DNA of 64,000 nt from Ailanthus altissimus (lineage: Eukaryota > Streptophyta > Magnoliopsida > Sapindales > Simaroubaceae), in NCBI GenBank assembly GCA_946807835.1, contig OX327695.1:22426501-22490500 (forward strand), read 5' to 3'. Below are positions 36,328 to 49,400 of this stretch, in pieces (the stretch's first letter is position 1; every line of letters starts with the position of its first letter). The notes beneath the pieces are model-generated. The model made no database searches and was not told the origin of the DNA. It was given only the letters and a program-made list of their open reading frames with translations. The position numbers and the translations under genes are program-made.

Positions 36328-36893
36328 TCAGATCTTTTTCGGGAGGTCCGAGCCTAATAGTTTATGGCGAATTTTGAGGTTTGAAAAGAACTGTAGATAA
36401 ATTATCTTACTCATCACAGTAAATAATTCATCATTGGCTGCTCGAAAGGTTTGGTGATAGGGCTTCCAGTAGGACTTGGGGAGGATGATTGGGTTGAGAA
36501 TTGAAGCAGCAGCGCCAGTGTCAAGTAGTCCAATTACTTTGATTGGCTTACTGTATTTAGATGGGTATAGGTGGAGTTTTAGCATTGGGACGGATATTGT
36601 GTGTAGTGGCTTGGATGGTATGGGTGACTATGATGGCTCTGTTTGAATTTTTAATGACTCCGAGACAAAGCTTGAGGTGGATTCTGATTCGGATTCTAAG
36701 TAAACAAGGATTGTCACTGTCCTCACCGCTTTGTTCAGACAAAAGAGATTCCAGGTCTGAATTGATGGGTTCGTCTTTTACAATGGCACTAATGGCCGAC
36801 AGCATCTTTTTCCTTTTCTCTTTCTCAGGACATTATTTTGCAAAATGTCCTTTTTGCCCACAAATAAAGCACCTGTTCATTTTTTTTCAATAA
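36328..36893 (-). pseudogene. Pararetroviral zinc knuckle and aspartic protease, broken
   Basis: Minus strand. A CX2CX4HX4C knuckle (CFICGQKGHFAK, then a TAA stop, then C) lies at about 36868-36830. It marks the end of a capsid protein, and the stop is inside the motif. An acidic linker with SLLSEQSGEDSD follows. The protease has the catalytic DTGA in VIGLLDTGAAASILNP near 36530. A stop near 36328 precedes the RT. This order (capsid knuckle, protease, RT, RNase H) fits one caulimovirid polyprotein. Confidence 0.75.
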
Positions 36894-36895
36894 AG

Positions 36896-38531
36896 CTAAT
36901 TTTCTTTGAAAACATCTCTTCTTGGACCTAGGTGACGGGGAGAATGGTTATCGAATTTTGAACTTTTGGTGATGATGCTTTTTCTGAGTTCTGCAAGAGC
37001 ATTCTTTTCCAGGACATTTAATCTACAGATCACGTCGTTCACAAGCCTTTTGAATTCTTTTGCCCGTGAGATTAAAATCTTTAAAGAATTTATGGCGTGC
37101 ACATAACTTGTCTAGAGCTGATAAGACTGCCTGTTGGATCATTCCTATAGAGGAATTCTACAGATTTTTGTTCTTTGAATCAAGGAGTCTTAGAGCCTCT
37201 TGTCCCAATGGTTTCGGGACTGAATTAAGATAGGCTTATTTCAGATTAGGGTTATCAATTCCAGAATGTAATATTTGGCTGTAGCTTTTTTGAAATGTAA
37301 TTCAAGATCTTTTCGTTTGTATGAGCAACACTTCATCTTAAAGAATTCTTCACGAGCTTTGTCTATTATCTGGCCTTTTCTCTGACAAATTCATTAAATA
37401 AAATGCCAATGAATTGTTCGATTGAATCATTTTGTTGTAGCATACGCTGTCTATATTCTCTCAAATAGAGGTACCAGTATTTTAGTATTCCTTGAAATCG
37501 GGCAATGGCCTTTTGTATGACTTTATGGATGGTAACTCCAACTTTTTGTTGCTCAGCTAAGCATCATGCTTGGAACTCGAAAATGCTATCAACCCATTGA
37601 TGAGGGCTGACGTCATCGAGAGTTAGTCAGTATTTTTTCTCTATGTTGTCTGGTCGCGATGATTGGGCTCGTCTTCGCAGGAGAGTTTCTACCTCGTCCA
37701 TGGAGGAATCTGGTTCATGAACTTCTGTTTGTGGTCTTGATGCCTGTGGGTCTGAGGGTGTGGTGTTCATGTATTGGGGTAGAATCAGGGAGGTCGTTGA
37801 CTATGATGTTGACTCAGAGATGGATTCAGGTTCTGAGGTTGTTTGTGGTGTTGGCGTCTTGATTCCTGGTGGCTGAAGGAAAAAATAGATGTCATAGGGT
37901 TCGGGTTCTGATAAAATTCTAGGGGTGGGGTTGGTAAGGTTTTAAAGATGGGTTCTGTGATTGTGTTCGGGGTTGAGGCTGTGAATGTAGTGGATGGCTC
38001 GGAGGCATGCTTTTTCTTTTTATCCTTCTTTTTTGGGATAAGAGTAGAACTGTCACCAAAGATGGAATGAGGCTTGGTACATGGTAGGGGTTGTGATGCC
38101 TTGGGCAGAATGTCTACTGGTCGCCACGGCTGAAAGATGTCTTGTTCGAGGCTTCGTAGTTGGGTTTTCAAATTATTGATTTTCTTTTCCTGCTCTTGGA
38201 AGGGGAGACCGTGTTGAACCAGATCTAGTACATGTTCGTGCAGCATTTTAATCTCAAGTTTGAGTTTGTCTATTAACATTTGGTGGGCCGTGAAGCCATT
38301 GTCAATTTTGGCTTCTATCATTGTCTATGATTCTTTTAATTTTTTAAGAGCATTATTTTGGGCTACAGCATTCTGTGACTGCCAGTTGAGAACTGCATCC
38401 GTAGGACTTGTCTGTTCAAAATGACCGTCTGCCCATCTAGTGTTTGGTTGTTTTACTTTCCATTGCTGGATAGTGTTCTCTTCAGGGTTGTGTTGGGGGG
38501 TTAAGGGAGGAAAGTCTGCAGGCAAGAACAT
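36896..38531 (-). pseudogene. Pararetroviral capsid region with preceding coiled-coil, broken
   Basis: Minus strand. The upstream part (38531-37785) has a Gln/Asn-rich linker, then a likely coiled coil with repeated hydrophobic spacing (KLKLEIKMLHEHVLDLVQ), then a Lys-, Ser/Thr- and Pro-rich tract. The capsid-like part (about 37640-36900) has CCSYKRKDLELHFKK near 37310 and a basic C-terminus leading to the zinc knuckle. Several stops break it (for example near 37200). Assignment as capsid rests on position before the knuckle and the basic character. Confidence 0.6.
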
Positions 38532-38684
38532 ACAGATTTGTGGAATAGGGTTTAAGGGATTTAGGAATTGAGGTTTCAGTTTGCATGTTGGTGGTTGTAT
38601 GCTCTTTTTGTGTGGTTTACAGTTTGGAAAATGGTTGTGATGTGGGGCAGAGTATGTGACATAATAATTAAATTTTCCAGACGA

Positions 38685-39395
38685 CTATCCTAGGAGCCCG
38701 ACATCTGGATCGCCATTATGATATCTTTTCTCGAAGGTACACTGGGAGTGTTGCTTTTTCTTTATGTCTTTGTCTTTTGGCAAAGTTCTCATCGTCCGAT
38801 CTGTCGTCTTGACATGACTGACAGTTGCAAAAGTGGTCCCAGTGGTAATGGCCATCCTCTGTCTTGAATTGGTAAATGGGTCTCCATTGTCCTGAAAAAG
38901 AGACAGTAGGGACTGTTTCTTGTGGGTGGTTGACCAAGTTAAATGTGAACTAGTTTGGAAATGGTGGGATTGAAGGACCCGATTTCTCAAAGCAGATCTC
39001 AGTTTGTTCGTCCCGTCTTTGGAAGAAATTATGGTTTGTGGTTTGTAGTGGTTTGGGTGGCTGGGATTGTTTGTGATCTTACTCATACTTAGTTATCCAT
39101 GTGTCTAGAAGGAGTTTAACCAGTTCTTCATTGGAGAGTTGTCTTGGCACATAGGTGCATGTTGGTACCTTGTTGGATTCTACAGAGAGCAGGATGGCAT
39201 CTTGACTGATGTAGGGTGTTCTAAAGTCCAGGGCATGATTTTGGACTCGGTAGACCATTTGGTAGTGAAGTGTGACTGAATATGTGTTTCTTTCTGGTAC
39301 TGCCCCCGTAATGTGGATTTGTACTTTTAGGGTTGAAAATAGGCTAGGATCTGTAAGGGGCATGCAAAAGTTGAGGTACAGAGTGACTAATACTA
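38685..39395 (-). pseudogene. Putative movement-protein region, 5' end of the viral copy lost
   Basis: Minus strand. The open stretch 39363-39079 has LHYQMVYRVQNHALDF and a TCTYVPRQLSNEELVKLL block. A stop follows at 39079-39081. The next part (39086-38685, alternative frames) has a GHYHWDHFCNCQSCQDD Cys/His cluster near 38830. Position at the N-terminus of the polyprotein suggests the viral movement protein. The reading enters this block from upstream without a clear start and ends at a stop near 39400, so the 5' end of the copy seems truncated. Confidence 0.5.
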
Positions 39396-39399
39396 TTTA

Positions 39400-40899
39400 A
39401 TTTACATAAATAGCCAAATTATTGAGATAAATTGAATAAACATTAAATTTAAGAGGATAAAATATTTTATATAATTACGCCCTATCAATGAGCTAACATT
39501 TGAGAGATATATTAATATATTGTAATACATGAAAGATAATACTCATTTTAAGAGAATCTATAACTATAATTTATATATTTATTTTTTCTTAAATATGAGA
39601 ATTGACATACTTTAAATATCATATAACATAAAATATATAAATTTGTAAAAGGAGCTGTATGAAATTCGACATGTTAATATTCGGTGAAGGGGAATATTAT
39701 TTTATAGGTTTAGGGACTATCGGTGCAAAAATATCAAAAATCGGATGCAAATAGAGTTATTTGAGATGAGAATCTGATTGAGGATTAAAATGCTCAAAAT
39801 GTGAACAATGTTATAAATAGTGTCTATGAATAGTATGGGTGAACAGTGATATTGCTACATTACAGGAACAATGCACATGAGTTACTATTTATCCGCTACA
39901 GTGCAGCGCTAAGGCATTGGCCGTGGCATTCAAATCAGTAGCTTTAGCGCCGCGATATTGAATCTCAATGCCGTGACATTAGATGCTGGGCACTCTTTAA
40001 GGGCAATGTTGTTCTATTTTTACAACCATAAATTTATATAAAATACCTACAATTGAGCCAAAAACATGTTGGGCAGTAGAGAACACAAAATTAAATACAT
40101 CATTTGGACTTGGAAGCAAAAATCAATAACAAAAAGAATGAATTCTGCATATTGAAGGAAGAACATTACTATTGCATCAATGGCAATTTTCTCTTCTCTT
40201 TAATTTCATACTTCTTGTTGATTCTAATATGTATAATGATGTTGTTAGATGCTTTGAATTTATGTTTACAATTATGAACTAAGTTTTATTACTATGATTA
40301 CAATGTGAACTCAATATATAGGTTGGATTGATTAGTTTCCCTTATTCATCATATTAGTATTGAATTGTTCAATTTGTTCTATGCTTAATGCTTCTAAATA
40401 TATGATAATGTATTAGATTGATTTGAAAACTTTAATAAACTTGAAAAATGGAATTTTATGTTGGATATGATCATTGTGAAAAAGCATGAGTTTCATATGA
40501 AATAGGGACATACTCAGATGGCATATATGACCATTTAGAGAACTTGTTCTTAATAAATCTTATTTTAATTTGATTATTATAGGAATATTGATAATTGATT
40601 GAATGAGATATACTCACTTAACCGTCGGAAGAGGCTTGTGATAATATTAGAGTTCTTTGTTAACAATTCATATTGATAGTTCTAAGGAGAATAATAGGAT
40701 TCAAGTGAAGCATTAAGAGATTATTGTAATCCTTTGAGTATTGGTACTATCACGTTTGTTCTCTTTACTCATTTTTAAGCGCTGTGGCATTGGGTACTGT
40801 AGCAATTTAATGTTTTTGGCTTATTTTCATTAAAGTTTCAACCCTATTTACTTCATTAACTCCAAACCTACAAAAATAATAATAAAATATATTAAAAGT
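39400..40899. other. Spacer with small repeat fragments, no gene
   Basis: AT-rich. At about 39655-39675 a 21-base word, GCTGTATGAAATTCGACATG plus T, repeats the RT region near 35311-35331. GC-richer patches at 39890-39990 and 40776-40805 share GCGCT and GTGGCATT words. No coding region is recognised. Confidence 0.4.
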
Positions 40900-42471
40900 C
40901 AAATAATCTTAATTTTTACAAACAAATATTAAGTTTGGAAGATAACAATATTATTATAATAAATAATAATATAATATAAATATATGGATGACAACTATAT
41001 GTCATTATATAATATAATAATATATTATAATATAAAATAATGAGATATTTATGATTATTTAATAATTAAATAATTATGTAAAATTACTATTTTGCCCCTC
41101 ATAAATAGTTACCAAGTCTATCCCTAGTGGGTCCAACTATACCTACACTTGGGTAAACTCAAACCGAGATTCCACAATGCGCCACGTGTCATTATACAAT
41201 TAGTCAATAATAATTATTTACTAATTATTATATTTAACGCTTAAATACAAGCACGCATGCATTTCCATGATAGTATTGAATATTACTGAACTGAACAATT
41301 CAATTTGGTACGCTGCCCTAATGCTCAACAAGTACACTCCATATTGCGGGACTCCCTAGGCCCACGCCTGATTCGTCAAATGAAACTATTCTATGAGTCT
41401 GTGAACATTGCCCCACCCACATGCCACGAATATACAAATCAGCACGTCGACCATCCAAGCTGAAGTTACAATGCATACGTATAGTATTTCCATCATGATA
41501 TCCTGAATGTGCGGGAATATAAATTATCACCATCAAATCCCTATGTGCTCATTCATATCATATCCTCAGACTTGTATCTCACTAAACAATATGTGCAAAC
41601 TCATTTTTCATATTATTACTCCCTTACGAAAACTCTTTCCCGGGATTAATGCTTATGGTCACAAGACTTTCTGAGATACAATCTCGAAGCATCTAGATAT
41701 CTAACTCCCTATGCGAGATGATGGATCCTATATCTGTACACATCGAACTCCATAAGTATCAAACCATACCTAGCGACACCTAGTGGTCACACCATGAAAA
41801 GTCTGTGACATGCGTTGAACCAAAGTATGGTGGATCACTTACAAGCCCACTGTGGCACTTAGGTCAAAGGACCACATATACTATTCAACTTGAAAAGAAC
41901 CTCCGTTGATGGCTTGATGTCTATCAGAGGCCCTCGTGAGTCCGTCCTATATCCAGTCCTAACTAGATACCCATGTGTCAATACGAGCTCTAAGCTCACA
42001 GTCGGTTAGGAACAACCATCTCTACCCTATAGGTACGACATATGCTGATCTATATAAAGATATCCACTGACAAACCCGTATCTGTAAAAATAGAACAGGG
42101 ACAATATTCGAGAACATACTTGCATAATTGACATTTCTTGGCACTGATTGTAACTATGCAGTTACTAGTATTTTTCTGGGTCTATGTTCCATTACAGACA
42201 AAGCTCCAACTCTAGGATCTTTGCTAAGTATTATAACCAACTAACAATTAATTGTGCTAACACTTAGCATTTATATCTCTCAACATGGCCAACTGTAGGC
42301 TCTTATCTAAACTCCTTTAGATCAGATTTAAACTCTTTCAGATCATATAATATTTGTAATGTTACATTGCATAATACCATTTAAATAGACATTAGCGTTT
42401 TAATAGGAATGTGCATTTATATAAATAATAAGTATATGTACACTCAGGGATGGCACATAAGCACCCTAACA
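40900..42471 (-). mobile_element. Partial long LTR of the 11.4-kb LTR family
   Basis: The part from about 41172 (CCACAATGCGCCACGTGTCA) to 42471 (CTAACA) parallels the distal halves of the LTRs at 11411, 58101 and 60858. Shared landmarks include GTACACTCCATATTGCGGGA and GATGGCACATAAG. The left limit is uncertain because the proximal LTR half is not recognisable. On the minus strand it directly follows the copia remnant at 42472, so it is a 3' LTR. Confidence 0.6.
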
Positions 42472-43930
42472 GTTATTTCTCTACTTCATCTTTAAATACC
42501 TCAAAGCATCTAATGGTTTATTTTTATTATAAAGCAAGTAGAAATATATGTATCATAAGCAATCATCTATGAAAGAAATGTAATATATCTGACCACACAA
42601 GTCTATGTTTGGATTACAAATGTTTGAATATATGATTTTCAATATGTTTGAGCTCCTCTTAGCACCTTTATTTGTCTTGTTGGTCTATTTTTCCTTTATA
42701 CAGTCCACACAAATGTCAAAACCAATAAAATTTAACATACTAAGTACTCAAACATTTACTAATATTTTAATTCTTTTTATAGAGATATGGCCTAATTTCT
42801 GATACCACAACATAAAAGAATCTTCAGTCATAACATATTGTAAATTAATGTAGAAAAAATTATCAAACAATGTACTATTCTCAACAAGATCAGATTTATA
42901 AAAGAAATTAAAAGATATATCTGAAAAGTTAAAGGAATAATCGAATAGTATAAGTCTTGAAATTAAAATCAAATTTTTATAGAAACTTAGAATGTAAAAT
43001 GCCTTTTCCAAATTCAAAACAAATCCATACTTAAAATTAAACTACTTGTTCCAATTGCCTCTATATGTGAAATTCTCTTGTTTTTTAAATAGATGTACTG
43101 CTCACTTCTTATTGACTTCCTTAGGTTTTGCAAACCCTACAATGAATTCGAAATATGAATTATAAAACTAGAATCAATGTACCTATGTTCTAATTAACAT
43201 CACCATATTATAATCATAACAAATAAATGAGATTAAATTATCTTTCTTCTCAAGTCATTTCTGAAATTTAAGGCAACCGATCTTTATGTGTCCCTTCTTT
43301 TTATATATGAAGCACTTGGATTTCTTTTTATTTCAGCTTAGAGAGGTATTTTACCTTTCCCTTTCTGCTTAGCTTAGTTTTTGTTCTTTTCTTGTGTTGC
43401 CATACATGCACTTTTACCCAATTCAATTATCAGCCTCTTTTCTTCTTAGACATACATGGTCACGAGTTCATTAATTGATCATGTATTCTTATATATGTTA
43501 TAAGAGATTTTGAAAGGTCCATATTGTTGTAGAAGAGTATTTAGTATGTAGTGCACAAGGAAAGCTTCATACATTTTTAATTTAGCCACAATGTCCCTCA
43601 TTTACATGATGTGCTCACGCACACCTTTAATGCTAGTGAGCCTCATAGATAAAAACCTCGTTATTAAGATTAAAGTCTCAAATTTCTTATTAATAACCTT
43701 TAATAATGCCATGATATTATTATATTGATCGATTGAACCACGAATAGCAACAATTGGTATTTATGAACAACACTCTTGGGTGATTAAATTTCTCCTACTG
43801 GTCATATATAGCAATACTACTTGGAGTGATGGTTTTAGTAACAACAGGTGGTTCATCTTTTTGTATAGCATAGTTAATGTTCATCCACCCTGAAAAAGAA
43901 TTCTCTCCTTTTAAACTTTAAAGTTATCAC
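42472..43930 (-). pseudogene. Copia gag to integrase remnant with RT and RNase H deleted
   Basis: Minus strand. A degraded gag (about 43900-43300) and a zinc knuckle near 43310-43270 (CFIYKKKGHIKIGC, second Cys replaced by Tyr) come first. A GAG-pre-integrase segment follows (43017-42748, with LWYQKLGHISIKRIKILV). An integrase piece with SFIDDCLRYIYFYLL near 42550 ends abruptly at the LTR. RT and RNase H are missing, so a deletion has joined integrase to the LTR. Frequent stops. Confidence 0.75.
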
Positions 43931-46436
43931 CTTTTAACTCAAGAATATCACAATTTATATCAGAAAAATTTGTGGGCTATATAACTACAAAAAAAATAAA
44001 CATACATACTTATATTACAGAAATTGAGGCTAATAAATAAATACCATATTTTATCAATATAAATCATGTTTTAAAAAATGAATCAAATGACATAAAAACT
44101 TGTCTATGGGCCAAAATTTCTAAATCAAGTAAATTCATGTATAACTTTATGATAAAACTATTAAAATTATACTTTATTTCTTAATTTCTATAGGTAAATT
44201 AAAAAAATAATTTGATATTTTATCTTAATTAACCATACAAATATAACAAAAATTCTTGTGGGATAAAACTTTTTTTTTAATTATTAAAAAGGCAATTTTT
44301 ATGAAGAAATAATTTTTTATGAGAAAATGTACAATTTTGTTCTTTGTGCAGGGTAAAATAGTTATTTATCATTTTTTTTATGTCTAAAAGAGCAATTTAA
44401 TCATTTCACAAAATTCTGTTAAATTTAATAAAATATTCTTTATTAATTAGACATTACTAACTATTTCACAAATTAGTGGATATTATTAAAATTAAGCCAT
44501 ACCTTAAAAGTATTTATGATAATATCACTAATTTTAATTAATTAGAGATTAGTCATAATATCTTTAATTATACAAAATTATATATTAAGTGTTTTGAATC
44601 ACATATAGAATAATAATGTTAATTGTGATTCATCATATTTAATATAATAAAATTTAGCATTATTATCGTGAATACCTCTAAGGTAAGATCTAATTACACA
44701 AATAATCATGAGTTTTAAATTATATTAAAAATACTCAAATTTTTTTAAAAATTTTATCAATGTCCTTTCGTTTAGGGAATTTTCGTCAAAATTTATTGAT
44801 TCCATGTTAGTGATTGTGAAATATTTAAATTATCCCTGTATATAATAATAAATTATGATATGATATTTATCCCTACACATAGACTTGTTTTATGTTAAAT
44901 TAAAAAAAAATTTAATTAATAAAATAAATTTATTTTTAATTAAATGAATAATTACTATGATATAATCCTAATTTCACCTAAAGTTGATTGTTGAATTTTT
45001 TCTCTCGGTGAGAGTTAGCATTGGCTAACGTACTCCAAGCTCCATGGGAAATAAAAAAATGATATGTTGTTCCTATTTCATGTCTCCGATTGACACTTGA
45101 CCCCACTCCGGTGGCTGCTGTGATCCAGGCGGCAAAGGACAAAGAAGCCTCTGCCAAAATACCAATGGTAGAAGCGGTGGCTGTCGAGCACCTGGTGGGT
45201 GGTATATATATGCACTATTTTTTTTTTTTTATAAATCTTTTTGTTTCAATTTATTTCAACGATACAAAAGAAATTTCTTTTAATTCGGCGATTTATGTAA
45301 GGGATAATAATGTTGAATTGTAGGGGAATAGTGTGCATCAAATTGATTTTATATAATACTTTTGATACTGATTTGAAGAATAGAGAAAATACAATTTGAG
45401 AAATGAGGAGAAAAGAAAGCATATGAAAATTTTGGGTGTAATTTAAATTAAATTTAGATGAAATTTGGGCGAAATTTTATTTTTAAAATCAAAATTAATA
45501 AAAATAATTTTATTACTTTTATTCTATTAACTTTCACAAAAAATTTCTTAACAATTAAACATTAATAAAAAAACTTAAACATTTAAATACTTCTAATAAA
45601 ATCTAAAGCTCTTGAATATTTCTATAATTAATCCTTACTTCAAAAATATTCATAATAATAACTCTAAAAAAATTACTTATTATTCTTTACATGTTAAAAT
45701 ATGTTATACTTATTTTTTTTAAATTATTAATTTTAATAATATATCATCTCCAAAAAATTATTATAAAATAAATAACAAAAAAACTATTTTCAAGATTGTA
45801 TTTCATTCTCCAACAAACAAATTTCATTCTCCAGCAAACAAATTTTTGTTTCCAGCAAAAACAATTATGAACAAATCAATTTCAAGAACAAACAAGTTAG
45901 ACATTCATTCCAATTAAGTTACTCTCAGTTCCGAAATCTCTTATTGTTCCACCGGTGGTATTTGGCCCTTATCAACAATGTTAATTGCATAGGCTCCACC
46001 ATCTCTACGGCATTCGTTTCAACAGCAAAGGCCTAGGCGACTGCAGTCCTGTATAAGTCGGAGACTTTGTATAAGCCAGAGACTTAAACCTGGAATTACA
46101 AACCAATAACCAAAAACTCGAGTTTAACCCAATATTAACTTGAATTTAACATAAGAACTTATAATTCATACATAATAAAACACATTTTTCTTAAAAATAA
46201 GCACTTCCAAACGCACTATAATATTCTTAAAGTAAAATTAAAACCAAAAAAGAAATCAAACTTAATGAGATCTTGAAATCACAAGGCTTTTAAATAATGC
46301 GTCTTATGCTTCTGCCACCAAAGTTCCTCTCGATTCAGAACAGGATGCAAAAGTCAAGAAAGAAAATTGTACAATGGTGGCTCAGATGTGAGCCCAAGGC
46401 TGATAAAATGCCTCCAACTGCAAAGTGAATGTACAT
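43931..46436. other. AT-rich region with one unexplained coding-like fragment
   Basis: Mostly AT-rich. At 45090-45215 the plus frame reads with Ala/Val/Glu-rich residues (AAVIQAAKDKEASAKIPMVE) and higher GC, ending at VEHLVGG before a GT dinucleotide at 45200. This could be a gene fragment or an isolated exon. I do not recognise it. The 3' end of the AE7 gene transcript probably lies in 46260-46436. Confidence 0.35.
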
Positions 46437-49400
46437 TCACTCAAATGTTGGAGCCAAACACTCATCAACCATATCCACGAGGTTTGGATTTTCTAGTGCA
46501 GCTGCCACTCGTTCTTTATCGTTCAGTTGTTTATTAACTGCATTTAAAGAACTTAGTATAAATACAATGATAGATAATTGATGTAATGATTTCTTTAATA
46601 GAGTAAATCTCCAGTCTGCCACCCAAAATTTGCCCTCACATTTCAATGAAGTAGACTCAGAGAAAGTATTGCATAGGACTAGATCAATTCTTTTGTGAAA
46701 ATATATTAGTTATACAACAAAATAATGAAAAAAAGAACAAAAATATTGTCTCCCATAAGCAAGATGGTATTAGAGCCATGGAAAATGATCCAAGGTAAAT
46801 GCTAATATAGAACTGGCACATAATTACGGTCTCTCTCACAAGAACAGAATAACTTTCTTAATATGGCAACATCAATAACAGAAAGTGAGACCTTTCAGGA
46901 TCGCATAAGGGTAAAGTACACAAGTAGACAGAGAGGAAGAATAATGTACCTGCAGCTTCAGTTGCATGAGTTCCAGGTGCCACCCTTATATCCACCTACA
47001 CACAATAACTACCAGAGATTAGAATTTTGCAGGAATTTCAAAGACTATGCAAGACAGGAATTGGTGAGGCCATCTCAGGTATCACGATTTTCAGACACAG
47101 CACGTAGTGGATTTCTACTGACAAGGATGAAAAGGAGTTGCAAATCAGTCATAACACGATAAATGTTCATTAAATAATTAATCACTGGATATTTCATACC
47201 AATATGGGTAACACCATACAACACACAATGTGTAGAAATCATGAATAGCTAAATAATAGGTGATGCATAAGTGAATCCCAGTGATTGTGCATAGACAATG
47301 TAGTATTACGGGACTTCGGATGACCAAAAAACCCACACCAACACCCGGAAAAACCTGAAAACCCAGAAAAATTCGGACCCGGAAAAACCTGAAAACCCAG
47401 AAAAATTCGGACCCGGAAAAATTCGGGTTTTCTCCCAGTGTGGGTTTCAATTTAAAATTTTCTCGGGTCTGGGCCAGGTTCGGGTTTTTTTGGACATGGA
47501 TAAACTTGGCCCGGAACCCGGGTTTATTTTGAATCATCTATTCAATGAATCAGTTCTCTTTCTCATTCTCACTTCTCTGTTCACAAAAATCAAAACTGCA
47601 ACACTTCTCTCATCTCAAGTCTCCCTCTCACTCAAGCTCTTAGCTCTTTAATCTTTCTCATTACCCACGCCACCCGCCACCTGAGACGAGCTCGCCACCC
47701 ACCACCTCACTCCTACGACCAGCTTGCCATGACCCTCTCGTCTATATTCCGGATACCACAGCCACCCGTAAGGTGGGATTTGTTGATCTTCAAAATTCTT
47801 ATTCTTTCCCCTTTTGTTATAATTATTTTAATCCATTTTGGTGTAACTAGAATCCTAGCATATGGTGTTGATGGCTCAAATGAAATGCTGACTGCAATAT
47901 TTGTTTCTTTTTGCTTGTTGTGAGGAGTTGTTGGATTAAGAAATGAGTTGAAGTTAAAGGGATTTGTTGTGGTTGTAAATATTGTCAAATTGACACGTAT
48001 TTTATTTTATTTTTATTTTAAGTAGAGTAATCAATTAACTCATTTCATTCAACTATTGTTAACCAAAAATTGAAAAAACAAAATTTTAAAAAGGGTTAAA
48101 ATCTAGGTTCTAGGCAACCCAGCTCGGCTTGCACCCGGCTTTTTGCACCCGGAAAAGCCGGGTGCAACCCAAGTTTCGGGACCCTTGAAAAAATTCAGGT
48201 TCAGGAACGAGTTGAGCAAAACCCAGACTCAAATTTCAACATCACTATATGGGACCCAACTAACAAATTGTACTTGATGGTAAACGGTCCATGTCTTCCA
48301 TGAGGTATTACGTTTAGGGCTCAAAATTGCCCTTGATCCAGTAATGGGACCACTGATCACGAGAATATGAGGGGAAGGAGCTTCCTCAACATTGTTGATG
48401 ACAAGTGAACTACTAATGGCAATACTGATAATTTCAAATTCAATTTCTACACATAATAGTTTGGCATAGGATATGAAATGATAGATAATAATTATTCCAT
48501 AGTTTGAACACGGCTAATCTAGGTGGAAAAGGAATCCTCCAATATGGTGTATTCTTCAAATCATAAGGGATCCAAATATGTGGAAAAGCACTAAGCAAAT
48601 TCTTTCCAAACCTTGGAGGTGATATAGCAGTGTATACATCATATTACATATATTAACATGGCCTTGTAGCCATTTTCTGACATCTTAGCACAAAACAATT
48701 TCAAAATGCAAATTTCACATTGAGTTGGTTATATATCTGACTCCACTTCAGAAATTCTAACACAAGCTATCATAAAATAAGGATCCACATGGCAAACTTA
48801 AGGAGGTTTAAATCAGTTCATATCAGTATTCCTGCTAATATTGATTTGACTGCTTACAATTTTCCTGTTGTATGTCAAAATCTCAAATTTTTACATTAAT
48901 ACTACTTTGCAAGATGCTTGGCTTCAACTTTCAGCAAATGAAAGTGACCAACAAAAAAAGTATGATCCAATCAAATTCCAAGGTCAAATCTAGAAAAAGA
49001 ATTAACTTACTAGTGTCTCTATAGTGTATGAAGAGTGTCTAATTTTTATGAGAAATATAAAGAAAACAGTTGATATGATTCACTATCTAAGAAGAGGTTT
49101 CATTCATGATCTGCCTAGCGGAATAGTTAATGTTGGTTACACAAGAAGGTACAAGTAATTTTACTTCAATGGACATATTAAGAAAGCAAGTTGAGAGAGC
49201 GAAGAGGTACTAAAAACTAGCACTTATTGCAAAGAGATTAACTTATTTTGGACAAAAGCTAGATTGAGAAAAACTGATTACTTGACCACATTCATAGTAC
49301 AAAACAAGAAATCAATTTGAATGACCCAATTATAAATAGCTCGCTAGCTTTTTGGGATCTCAAACTGCAAAATATTGTCAGCCATTTACTTATAATGTAA

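Noticed and set aside
34496..36893. Plus-strand open frames over the viral copy (for example 36561-36893)
   Set aside because: They are antisense shadows of the protease, RT and knuckle readings on the minus strand.
33130..39395. Ty3/gypsy retrotransposon
   Set aside because: No integrase follows RNase H, no LTR pair was found, and movement-like and post-RNase H ORFs are present, which fits a pararetrovirus better.
44320..44830. Another long-TIR element
   Set aside because: Some words resemble the Mutator-like termini, but I could not pair two ends as inverted repeats or find a duplication.
46863..47162. 99-residue plus-strand open frame
   Set aside because: It overlaps AE7 exon 4 on the opposite strand; the exon with its splice sites explains the conservation.
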